NCBI GenBank assembly: GCA_023424275.1
Contig: JAFAED010000223.1
Coordinates: 1 to 5,690, forward strand
Direction: 5' to 3'
DNA: 5,690 bases
Origin: Pseudomonadota bacterium
Lineage (GTDB): Bacteria > Pseudomonadota > Alphaproteobacteria > Sphingomonadales > Sphingomonadaceae
Shown here: positions 1 through 5,327 of the stretch, piece after piece
How the letters are laid out: each line of letters starts with the position of its first letter
Numbering within the stretch: position 1 is the first letter of the stretch
Translations under genes and position numbers: made by a program
Notes under the pieces: model-generated
What the model saw: only the letters and a program-made list of their open reading frames with translations
What the model was told of the DNA's origin: nothing
The model's database searches: none

Positions 1-189
1 ACCCTGGAGGCGGCCCTGTTCGCTGGGCGCCAGTTCACCGTTCGAGGCCGCGACATCGAACTGGTAGATGCTGTTGCGCACGACGGGCTGGTGGACCGAG
101 TCGAGACTGGTGTTTTTATATGCGGTGCCGGCGCAGCCGGCGAGCGACGTGGCTAGCGCCAGGACCGTCCAAGTTGCGATTTTTTTCAT
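1..189 (-). CDS. cpaD: CpaD-type pilus assembly lipoprotein, N-terminal 63 codons only
   Basis: The gene starts at the ATG at 189-187 and is still open at the left edge, so only 63 residues are visible. They begin MKKIATWTVLALATSLAGC, a short lipoprotein signal peptide: two lysines, a hydrophobic stretch and a LAGC lipobox with the acylated cysteine at residue 19. The mature part then contains NTSLDSVHQPVVRNSIYQFD. CpaD is a small lipoprotein of the Tad/Flp pilus machine; it is thought to help place or stabilise the CpaC secretin in the outer membrane. The call rests on the lipobox, the VHQPVV-type start of the mature protein and the position directly after cpaC, 25 nt downstream, where cpaD normally sits. 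A strong AGGAG supports the start. The C-terminal domain cannot be examined here. Confidence 0.85.
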   Translation of the reverse strand, partial: MKKIATWTVLALATSLAGCAGTAYKNTSLDSVHQPVVRNSIYQFDVAASNGELAPSEQGRLQG

Positions 190-196
190 CACTTTG

Positions 197-201
197 CTCC
201 T
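197..201 (-). promoter_or_regulatory. Shine-Dalgarno site of cpaD
   Basis: AGGAG on the minus strand lies 7 nt before the cpaD ATG, inside the 25-nt gap after the cpaC stop codon. It fixes the cpaD start and shows that cpaD has its own ribosome entry site rather than depending on coupling to cpaC. Confidence 0.8.
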
Positions 202-214
202 GAAATCCAGCGCG

Positions 215-1774
215 TCACTTGATGCTGAAGCCCGGCGACGCATCGCCGGTGCCCCGCGGACGATCCGCATCGCCGACATTCGTGTCGAGCCGCGGTTTCG
301 GCCGGTCGCCGCCCGTCACCCCGTTGCTTTCCTGGTTGAGCAGGAGGCGTGCGATGTCGTTCGAATTCTGATAGGCGTCGGTCGGCAGCTTGATCTCGTT
401 CGCCGAGACCGGCTGGACCAGATAGGGCGTCACAACGATCACCAATTCGGTTTCGCCGCGGCGGAAGCTGTCCGATTTGAACAGGGTGCCAAGCAGCGGC
501 ACGTCGCCGAGGCCGGGCATCTTGTCGATCGCACCGATCGAGCGGTTGTTCATCAGGCCGGCGATCATGAAGCTTTCGCCCGAACCGAGTTCGACCGTCG
601 TTTCAGCGCGACGGATCGTCAGCGCGGGGATCTGGAACCCTTCCATCTCGATCGCGCCTTCGGTCGACAATTCCGACACTTCGGGACGCACGCGCAGGCT
701 GATGCGGCCGTTCGACAGCACCGTCGGCGTATAGGCCAGGCTGACGCCATATTTGCGATATTCGATCGTCGTGCCGGCGAGGTTGCCGGGGATCGGGATC
801 GGAAATTCGCCGCCCGCGAGGAAGTCGGCGGTTTCGCCCGAAATCGCGGTCAGGTTCGGCTGTGCCAGCGTGACGACCATGCCCGACCGTTCGCCCAGAT
901 CGAGCGAAGCGATAAGGTCGAGGCCGAACAGGCGCCCTGCGCCGGCAAGGCTGCGTCCGCCCGACGCCGGGGCATTGAAACCATAGGCCGTGCTCATGAC
1001 CGTGCTGTTGACGATCTGGCCTGTGACGGGGTCATAGGGCCGCGGAACCGGGCTGCCGGGGAAGACCGCGGTCGGGTAGGGCACATCGGTGATCGTGCCG
1101 GCGGTGCGACCGCCGAAGATACCGCCGAGGAAGCCGTTGCCGAGTTGCCCGTCCTTGTCGCGCGTCAGCAAATTGCCGCTGATTTCCTTGACCAGCGTCC
1201 GGTTCACTTCGGCGATGCGCACTTGCAGGTTGACCTGAAGCGGGGTTGCGGTGCGAAGGCGCGAGAGCACTTTCGTCCCTTCGCCGACGAAGGCCTGGAC
1301 GAGATGTTCGGCTTCGGCCGCGTCGTCGGGCGACTGGACCGTCCCGGTGAGCAGCACGAAGCCGTTCATCGTATTGGCCGAAACATTCGCGTCGGGCATC
1401 GCCAGCGAAAGCATCTGGTCGATCGTCTCGATATTATTGCCGACGCGGGCGACGGTCGAATAGACGACCCGGCCGCTGGCATCGGTGGCATAGATGCTGG
1501 TTTCACCCGGCTTCTTGCCGAAAATATAGAGCTGACGACCCGAGCGGACCTGGACGTCGGCGACTTCGTCGTTGGCGACAAAGACGTCCGACATCGACGC
1601 CGGCAGGCTGATCAGGCGCCCGCGGCCGACCGAAAGATCGATGCTGCCGCTGGCGTTCTGGGTTGCCTGCGCCACCGCCGGTTGTGTCGGTGCGGAGACG
1701 AGGGCGGCTGCAACCAGGCCGACGGCCAGGGTGCGGGCAAGGGCCGCTGCCTTGAAATTGGCTTTGCTGTTCAT
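215..1774 (-). CDS. cpaC: CpaC/RcpA family outer-membrane secretin of the Tad/Flp pilus
   Basis: A 519-residue precursor that should form the multimeric outer-membrane channel through which the Flp pilus leaves the cell. A signal peptide covers about residues 1-35, with an AVA|QA-like cleavage site. Residues about 43-112 match the pilus-secretin N-terminal domain (GSIDLSVGRGRLISLP, then a region containing LYIFGKKPGETSIYA). Residues about 115-175 look like a BON-type domain. The secretin core runs from about 285 to 453 and includes GGEFPIPIPG near 321-330 and the typical C-terminal signature VPLLGTLFKS...ETELVIVVTPYLV at about 425-453. Residues about 205-285 form a Gly/Pro-rich stretch between the N-domains and the core, and a polar tail of about 65 residues follows the core. 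I chose the ATG at 1774-1772: it follows the cpaB stop by 1 nt and has GGGGG 8 nt upstream. A TTG at 1789 is in frame but would add only five residues and overlap cpaB. Confidence 0.95.
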   Translation of the reverse strand: MNSKANFKAAALARTLAVGLVAAALVSAPTQPAVAQATQNASGSIDLSVGRGRLISLPASMSDVFVANDEVADVQVRSGRQLYIFGKKPGETSIYATDASGRVVYSTVARVGNNIETIDQMLSLAMPDANVSANTMNGFVLLTGTVQSPDDAAEAEHLVQAFVGEGTKVLSRLRTATPLQVNLQVRIAEVNRTLVKEISGNLLTRDKDGQLGNGFLGGIFGGRTAGTITDVPYPTAVFPGSPVPRPYDPVTGQIVNSTVMSTAYGFNAPASGGRSLAGAGRLFGLDLIASLDLGERSGMVVTLAQPNLTAISGETADFLAGGEFPIPIPGNLAGTTIEYRKYGVSLAYTPTVLSNGRISLRVRPEVSELSTEGAIEMEGFQIPALTIRRAETTVELGSGESFMIAGLMNNRSIGAIDKMPGLGDVPLLGTLFKSDSFRRGETELVIVVTPYLVQPVSANEIKLPTDAYQNSNDIARLLLNQESNGVTGGDRPKPRLDTNVGDADRPRGTGDASPGFSIK

Positions 1775-1775
1775 C

Positions 1776-2813
1776 TTACTTACCCCCAACCGGGACTTCG
1801 GTGACCTTGTCGCCGCGCGTCACGCGAACGACCGGTCCGCCACCGAATCCGGATCCATATTCCGGCGCCGGCGACCGTGCCGGTGCATTGCTCACCATCG
1901 GCTGCTGGCGCCCGCCGCCGCCGACGCGGCCGCTTACCGGGATCCAGAAGCGCGAAACATCGCCGCCGGTCGTCGCCGTCTTGGCGGTCGTCGGGCGAGC
2001 CTGTGCCTGCGCCAGCATGCGGCGTTCGGCTGCGGCGCCACCCTTTTCGGGGACGCTGATGTCACCCGAGGCGATGGCGGATTCGAGTTCGCCGGTGCTT
2101 TCGGCAAGCGGGCGAAGCGCGAGCGACAATTTGCCCATGCTCTGCGCGACCGCGATGCGTTCGGCGAGTTCCGGCGTCGCTTCGAGCGTGACCGAGCCGA
2201 AGGTGCGGACCGGCGTCTTGCCGGTTTCGTCCTCGGCGTCGTAGCGCTGGTCGGTCGCGAGGACGCGAACATTGCGTACGATCGTTTCGGCGGTGAAAAG
2301 CTGCTCGTCAGGATAGGAGCTGCCTTCCTTGATCTCGATGGTCTGGGCCAGCAGCACGTCGACGCGGTCGCCCGGGAAGACGAAGCCGGCAACGCCCTGT
2401 TCCTGGCTGACCTTGACCGTCACGGCGCGCATGCCCGGGCCAAGCGCCGCAGCAAGGAAGCCGCGATCGTCGGGATGGACGAGCGCGCCCTGCGTCAGCG
2501 GCTGGCCTGCGGTGATCGGATACCGAACGACCGTGCCGACCAACGTGTTCACGTCGGTCTTGTCCTTCAGGAAATAGGCCTTTTCGACCAGTTCCTTCGG
2601 CCAGGGTTGAAACCGGAAGCTGTCGGGGCCGATGATCGTCCCCACCGGCAGCTGCCGCGTTGCCACAAGGATCATCGGACCGGTGATTTCCGGTGCCGCG
2701 GCCGCACGGGCCGGCGGAGCAGACGCTCCGCGCATCATCTGGTTGACCCCGAATGCCGCGCCGATGGCAATGACCAGCGCGCCGACGATCAGCATAATCT
2801 TTCGCGTATCCAT
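1776..2813 (-). CDS. cpaB: CpaB/RcpC family Flp pilus assembly protein
   Basis: A 345-residue protein of the Tad/Flp pilus apparatus, likely anchored in the inner membrane and acting in the periplasm between motor and secretin. Residues about 7-24 (MLIVGALVIAIGAAFGV) form a single N-terminal membrane segment or uncleaved signal, followed by a short Ala/Pro linker. Residues about 46-112 are a SAF-type domain (ILVATRQLPVGTIIGPDSF, then VRYPITAGQPLTQGALV). Residues about 120-236 match the RcpC/CpaB domain, with MRAVTVKVSQEQGVAGFVFP, the PGDRVDVLL motif at 147-155 and LAERIAVAQSMGKLSLALRP near its end. From about residue 255 the chain becomes low-complexity, with a Gly/Pro-rich stretch at 295-326, and ends in VVRVTRGDKVTEVPVGGK. 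It is the second gene of the cpaA-B-C-D order, 47 nt after cpaA. AGGAGG lies 12 nt before the ATG, somewhat farther than ideal. Confidence 0.93.
   Translation of the reverse strand: MDTRKIMLIVGALVIAIGAAFGVNQMMRGASAPPARAAAAPEITGPMILVATRQLPVGTIIGPDSFRFQPWPKELVEKAYFLKDKTDVNTLVGTVVRYPITAGQPLTQGALVHPDDRGFLAAALGPGMRAVTVKVSQEQGVAGFVFPGDRVDVLLAQTIEIKEGSSYPDEQLFTAETIVRNVRVLATDQRYDAEDETGKTPVRTFGSVTLEATPELAERIAVAQSMGKLSLALRPLAESTGELESAIASGDISVPEKGGAAAERRMLAQAQARPTTAKTATTGGDVSRFWIPVSGRVGGGGRQQPMVSNAPARSPAPEYGSGFGGGPVVRVTRGDKVTEVPVGGK
1783..1787 (-). promoter_or_regulatory. Probable ribosome binding site of cpaC inside the cpaB 3' end
   Basis: GGGGG on the minus strand, 8 nt before the cpaC ATG, is formed by the last glycine codons of cpaB. 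The cpaB TAA ends 1 nt before the cpaC ATG. This arrangement favours translational coupling of CpaB and CpaC and supports the ATG at 1774 over the upstream TTG. The match to the anti-SD is only moderate. Confidence 0.55.
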
Positions 2814-2825
2814 GACGATTTTTCG

Positions 2826-2831
2826 CCTCCT
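2826..2831 (-). promoter_or_regulatory. Shine-Dalgarno site of cpaB
   Basis: A full AGGAGG on the minus strand, but 12 nt before the cpaB ATG, longer than the usual 5-9 nt. No better start codon lies closer. It directly abuts the hairpin at 2832-2854. Confidence 0.65.
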
Positions 2832-2854
2832 GCACCAACCGGAAACGGCGGTGC
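2832..2854 (-). other. RNA hairpin in the cpaA-cpaB gap, abutting the cpaB ribosome binding site
   Basis: In the minus-strand transcript, GCACCGCCG can pair with CGGT-U-GGTGC around a UUUC loop. The stem has nine pairs (one G-U) and one bulged U. It fills about half of the 47-nt gap and ends immediately before AGGAGG. No U-run follows, so it does not look like an intrinsic terminator. An RNA-stability, processing or translation-tuning element is possible. Found by eye; no folding energy was computed. Confidence 0.4.
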
Positions 2855-2860
2855 TTGCCC

Positions 2861-3349
2861 TCAGGTTGAACCGATACCCTGAAACTGGTTAAGATAGTGT
2901 TGGTGAAGCGCCCAAAGGCCCGCCGCGGCGATGGCAACCCCGTAGGGAACCTCGACGGGCTTGTCCGAAGGCCGCAATTTCATATGGATAAGCATCACCG
3001 CCGACAGGATGCCGCCGCCGATCGCCATGACCATCAGCATGGGCATGAACAGCGGAAGCGGGATCCAGAGCATCACCGCGCCGATCATCTTGACATCGCC
3101 GCCGCCCATCGCGCCGATTGCGAACAGTCCGGCAAAGACCAGAAAGACCGCAAAGGCGGCGCCGAACTGGATCGCTGCATCGGGCCACAGGTCCAGCCCG
3201 CTGGCAATCCAGAAGGGGATCGCCAGCAACGCCATCGCGGCATTGAGTTCGTTCGAGATCGAGCGCGAGCGCAGGTCGCTGATTGCCGCGGCCACCATCA
3301 GCAGTCCGAGTATGACCATCAGGCCCAGCGAGATTGTGCCGCTATCCAT
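2861..3349 (-). CDS. cpaA: CpaA/TadV family prepilin peptidase (A24 aspartic peptidase)
   Basis: A 162-residue polytopic inner-membrane protease that cleaves the leader of Flp-type prepilins at the cytoplasmic face. Both catalytic aspartates are visible: Asp25 in ISDLRSRSISN and Asp85 in the GGGDVKM motif (residues 82-88), as expected for type IV prepilin peptidases. The C-terminal VPYGVAIAAAG at 134-144 is also typical. Several hydrophobic segments are apparent, at about 5-24, 36-50, 60-80, 89-120 and 135-150. The length fits the short TadV/CpaA branch, which lacks the methyltransferase domain of PilD. The start is secure: an in-frame TAA lies nine codons upstream with no ATG, GTG or TTG in between. 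The Shine-Dalgarno is weak (GAAGCGGG region). It is the first gene of the visible pilus run, and no pilin gene lies upstream within the window. Confidence 0.94.
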   Translation of the reverse strand: MDSGTISLGLMVILGLLMVAAAISDLRSRSISNELNAAMALLAIPFWIASGLDLWPDAAIQFGAAFAVFLVFAGLFAIGAMGGGDVKMIGAVMLWIPLPLFMPMLMVMAIGGGILSAVMLIHMKLRPSDKPVEVPYGVAIAAAGLWALHQHYLNQFQGIGST

Positions 3350-3365
3350 CGGCCCGCTTCTACGG

Positions 3366-3371
3366 ATTATG
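3366..3371 (-). promoter_or_regulatory. Possible -10 box for the cpaA-B-C-D transcript
   Basis: CATAAT on the minus strand, one base from TATAAT, lies 16 nt before the cpaA ATG. There is no good TTGACA-like -35 at 16-18 bp. The expected -35 region lies next to the CtrA-like element at 3374-3391, which would suit an activator-dependent promoter. Inferred from sequence only. Confidence 0.35.
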
Positions 3372-3373
3372 GC

Positions 3374-3391
3374 TTACCAAAGAGTAACCAT
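3374..3391. promoter_or_regulatory. CtrA-like binding element between cpaA and the divergent oxidoreductase gene
   Basis: The plus strand reads TTAC, seven bases, then TAACCAT. This resembles the alphaproteobacterial CtrA consensus (TTAA-N7-TTAA, or the half-site TTAACCAT), with one mismatch in each half. It also forms part of an imperfect inverted repeat, GGCTTAC...GTAACC (3371-3389). In Caulobacter, CtrA controls pilus genes, so the position just upstream of the cpaA -10 candidate is sensible. The match is short and imperfect. Confidence 0.3.
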
Positions 3392-3447
3392 GTCCGATGG
3401 CGCGCCGGATGGCTTGCATTCGCCGACCTAGCCGATATGCGGCGGGC

Positions 3448-4578
3448 ATGATCGACACGCCGCCCTCCGCCACCGACATATTGATCGTCGGCGCCGGCAT
3501 GGCGGGGGCCAGCCTGGCGGCGGCGCTGGCACCGTGGCGCCGCGTGTTGCTGATCGAGGCCGAGGATGCCCCCGGCTATCACGCGACCGGGCGTTCGGCC
3601 GCTTTCTGGCATGAAAGCTATGGCGGGGCGGGGGTTCAGCCGCTGTCGGCCGCGTCGTTCGGGGCGCTCGATCGGCCCGATCCCGCCTTTTCGGACCGCG
3701 GGTTCCTGGCGCCGCGAACCGCGCTGACGCTGGGGCGGCGATCCGAGGCGGCTGCCGTCGACGCCTTTACCGCCGAATTTTGCGCAAAGGGCGTCGCCGT
3801 GTCGCGCGTCGGCGCCGCCGAAATCGCCGCGAAAGTTCCGGGCATCCGCCCCGAATGGAGCGAAGCCGCCTTCGAGGCCGCGTGCAGCGATATCGATGTC
3901 GGCCGCTTGCACACTGCCTATCTGCGGGCGGCACAGCGCGCGGGCGCGGTGCTGGCGACGCGCGCGCCGTTGGTGTCGGCGCGGCGCACCGGCGATGGCT
4001 GGGATGTGCGGCTGGGTAGCGAAACCGTCCGCGCGGGGCTGGTCGTCAACGCCGCCGGGGCCTGGGCGGACCGGGTGGCGGCGGCGTGCGGTGTCGCGCC
4101 GCTGGGCATCCAGCCGCTGCGCCGCACGGTCATCCAGCTGCGGCTCGGCGTTCCGGTTCCGGCCGACCTGCCGCTTGTCGTGCATGTCGGGGGCGATTTC
4201 TATTTCAAGGGCGAGAGCGAAGGGCGCATCTGGCTGAGCCCGCACGATGAAACGCCGACCGAACCGCATGACGCGGCGCCCGAGGAAATCGACGTCGCGC
4301 TGGCGATCGACCGGCTGCAGTCGGTGGTCGACTGGCCGGTCGCAGCGGTCGAGCGCAAATGGGCGGGGCTGCGCAGCTTTGCCCCGGACCGCGCGCCGGT
4401 CTTCGGCGCCGATCCGCGCGAGCCGGGCTTTATCTGGTGCGCGGGGCAGGGCGGCTTCGGCATCCAGACCGCACCGGCCATCTCGGCGTTGCTCGCGGCC
4501 CAGTTGGGCGCGCCGGCGCCCGGCGGGGCGATCGGCGCCGTCGATCCCGCCCCCTATGCGCCGTCACGCTTCGGCTGA
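3448..4578 (+). CDS. FAD-dependent oxidoreductase of the DAO family, DauA-like (D-amino-acid dehydrogenase type)
   Basis: A 376-residue flavoenzyme. The N-terminal Rossmann motif is ILIVGAGMAGAS (GAGMAG at 15-20), with the ribose-binding acidic residue in LLIEAED at 35-40. GYHATGRSAA at 43-52 and the C-terminal GQGGFGIQT at 333-341 are FAD-contact segments of the DAO fold. VNAAGAW (200-206), PLRR (223-226), FYFK (251-254) and KWAGLRSF (304-311) resemble the Pseudomonas D-arginine dehydrogenase DauA as I remember it. The likely reaction is oxidative deamination of a D-amino or related imino acid, with electrons passed to an acceptor other than oxygen; the substrate is unknown. The positions I align with DauA His48 and Glu87 are Phe53 and Ala92, so D-arginine specificity is doubtful. 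I prefer the ATG at 3448 over that at 3397 because it puts the Rossmann motif at the usual distance from the N terminus. No strong Shine-Dalgarno is present. It is divergent from cpaA and has no evident role in pili. Confidence 0.88.
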   Translation: MIDTPPSATDILIVGAGMAGASLAAALAPWRRVLLIEAEDAPGYHATGRSAAFWHESYGGAGVQPLSAASFGALDRPDPAFSDRGFLAPRTALTLGRRSEAAAVDAFTAEFCAKGVAVSRVGAAEIAAKVPGIRPEWSEAAFEAACSDIDVGRLHTAYLRAAQRAGAVLATRAPLVSARRTGDGWDVRLGSETVRAGLVVNAAGAWADRVAAACGVAPLGIQPLRRTVIQLRLGVPVPADLPLVVHVGGDFYFKGESEGRIWLSPHDETPTEPHDAAPEEIDVALAIDRLQSVVDWPVAAVERKWAGLRSFAPDRAPVFGADPREPGFIWCAGQGGFGIQTAPAISALLAAQLGAPAPGGAIGAVDPAPYAPSRFG

Positions 4579-4591
4579 TCTGGCGGGTTGC

Positions 4592-4608
4592 GTGCCCGGC
4601 GCGGGCGC
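4592..4608 (+). terminator. Short GC-rich hairpin after the oxidoreductase gene
   Basis: GTGCCCG (4592-4598) pairs with CGGGCGC (4602-4608), with one G-U pair, around a 3-nt loop, 14 nt after the oxidoreductase stop codon. Only CTTAAC follows instead of a proper T-run, so it is at best a weak intrinsic terminator. It may partly separate this gene from the downstream DUF1508 gene. Confidence 0.3.
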
Positions 4609-4653
4609 TTAACATGGCCGCGTCGCGCCACCCCCGGCGCAGGCATGACGAGT

Positions 4654-4658
4654 GGAGG
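4654..4658 (+). promoter_or_regulatory. Shine-Dalgarno site of the DUF1508 gene
   Basis: GGAGG ends 5 nt before the ATG at 4664. It excludes the in-frame GTG at 4652, which would lie upstream of this site, and it marks this small ORF as truly translated. Confidence 0.8.
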
Positions 4659-4663
4659 ATTAC

Positions 4664-4840
4664 ATGGCCCATTATTTCGAGATCAAGAAGAACAAGGCCG
4701 GTGAGTTCGTCGCCTATTTCAAATATAACAGCGAAGCGATCTTCTGGACCGAAGGCTATTCGAGCAAGGCGTCGGCCAAGAACGCAATCGAGTCGATCCT
4801 GAAAAATGGCCCAGGCGCAGAAGTTCGCGAGGCAGAATAG
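4664..4840 (+). CDS. Small DUF1508/YegP-type protein
   Basis: A 58-residue soluble protein starting MAHYFEIKKNKAGEFVAYFK and containing FWTEGYSSKASAKNAIESIL, the layout of a DUF1508 (YegP-like) domain: a first strand with F-x-I-x-K, a G-E-F-V turn, an aromatic/acidic GYSSK segment, then a helix with AIESI. The family is widespread, and I know of no firmly established biochemical role. Only one copy of the domain is present, whereas E. coli YegP has two in tandem. There is no signal peptide or membrane segment, so it should be cytoplasmic. It lies 85 nt after the oxidoreductase on the same strand, far enough that a separate transcript is possible, and it converges with rnhA across 22 nt. A strong GGAGG precedes the start. 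Family call fairly sure, function unknown. Confidence 0.85.
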   Translation: MAHYFEIKKNKAGEFVAYFKYNSEAIFWTEGYSSKASAKNAIESILKNGPGAEVREAE

Positions 4841-4846
4841 GATGGT

Positions 4847-4883
4847 GCGCGGGCGTGCGGGGTCAGGCCCTCTGCGCCCGCGC
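4847..4883. terminator. GC-rich hairpin between convergent DUF1508 gene and rnhA
   Basis: Perfect 9-bp arms, GCGCGGGCG (4847-4855) and CGCCCGCGC (4875-4883), enclose 19 nt in which a further GGG/CCC pairing is possible. The left arm is just past the DUF1508 stop; the right arm lies within the last codons of rnhA. Its place between convergent genes suggests a shared terminator. Neither strand has a real U-run after the stem, so Rho-independent termination would be weak. Confidence 0.4.
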
Positions 4884-5327
4884 GATTTCCAGCGCCGCGT
4901 CGCTTGCGAGCTGATCGGCGATTTCATTGTCGCCGTGCCCGGCATGGCCCTTGACCCATAGCCATTCGACTTTGTGCCGGGCGTTTTCCTTGACCAGTCG
5001 CTGCCACAGGTCGGCATTGGCGACAGGTTTCTTTGCCGCGGTCTTCCAGCCGTTTTTCTGCCAGCCGAAGATCCATTTGGTGATGCCGTCGCGGACATAG
5101 ACGCTGTCGGTCGACAATTCGACGTTGCAGCTGCGCTTGAGCGCGGCCAGCGCCTCGATCGCGGCGAGCAATTCCATGCGATTGTTCGTTGTCTCGGGCT
5201 CTCCACCCGACAGTTTTTTCACGACGTCGCCCCAGCGGAGCACCGCACCCCAGCCGCCCGGCCCCGGATTGCCCTTGCACGCGCCGTCGGTGGCGACGAT
5301 CACCGTCTTGCCCGCATTTTCGGTCAT
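4863..5327 (-). CDS. rnhA: Ribonuclease HI
   Basis: A 154-residue cytoplasmic enzyme that cuts the RNA strand of RNA-DNA hybrids, as in primer and R-loop removal. The length fits the single-domain bacterial RNase HI (E. coli 155 residues). The metal-binding set is complete: Asp14 in [17 protein letters not shown], Glu52 in NNRMELLAA, Asp74 in STDSVYV and Asp138 in NEIAD, with the catalytic-loop His128 in [11 protein letters not shown]. The tryptophan-rich [12 protein letters not shown] at 84-95 corresponds to the substrate-binding handle region. The ATG at 5327 overlaps the thrB stop as ATGA. There is no Shine-Dalgarno in front of it, so translation probably depends on coupling to thrB. Longer readings upstream in this frame lie inside thrB and are not credible. 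The gene ends in a convergent hairpin. Confidence 0.97.
   Translation of the reverse strand: MTENAGKTVIVATDGACKGNPGPGGWGAVLRWGDVVKKLSGGEPETTNNRMELLAAIEALAALKRSCNVELSTDSVYVRDGITKWIFGWQKNGWKTAAKKPVANADLWQRLVKENARHKVEWLWVKGHAGHGDNEIADQLASDAALEIARAQRA

Noticed and set aside
68..1804. A 578-codon open frame on the plus strand opposite cpaC
   Set aside because: It is antisense to an unambiguous secretin, rich in Arg/Asp/Ala/His from mirrored GC-rich codons, has no domain-like pattern and no ribosome site. It is a high-GC shadow frame.
1572..2882. A 436-codon open frame on the plus strand opposite cpaB
   Set aside because: It shows the same composition artefact. The minus-strand frame encodes a clear CpaB with SAF and RcpC motifs.
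3414..3441. TTGCAT-16 bp-TATGCG as a promoter for the oxidoreductase gene
   Set aside because: The -10 match is poor and the implied transcription start would nearly touch the ATG. Too weak to annotate.
3397..3447. An upstream ATG extension of the oxidoreductase by 17 residues
   Set aside because: The added residues are Arg-rich and unlike the family N terminus, which begins shortly before the Rossmann GxGxxG. There is no good ribosome site for 3397.
3367..4269. A 300-codon minus-strand frame opposite the FAD oxidoreductase
   Set aside because: It is Arg/Gln/Pro-rich without recognisable motifs, and the plus strand carries a complete DAO-family enzyme.
4609..4616. TTAACATG as a CtrA half-site upstream of the DUF1508 gene
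   Set aside because: The match to TTAACCAT is partial, there is no second half at the right spacing and no nearby promoter box. It is likely chance.
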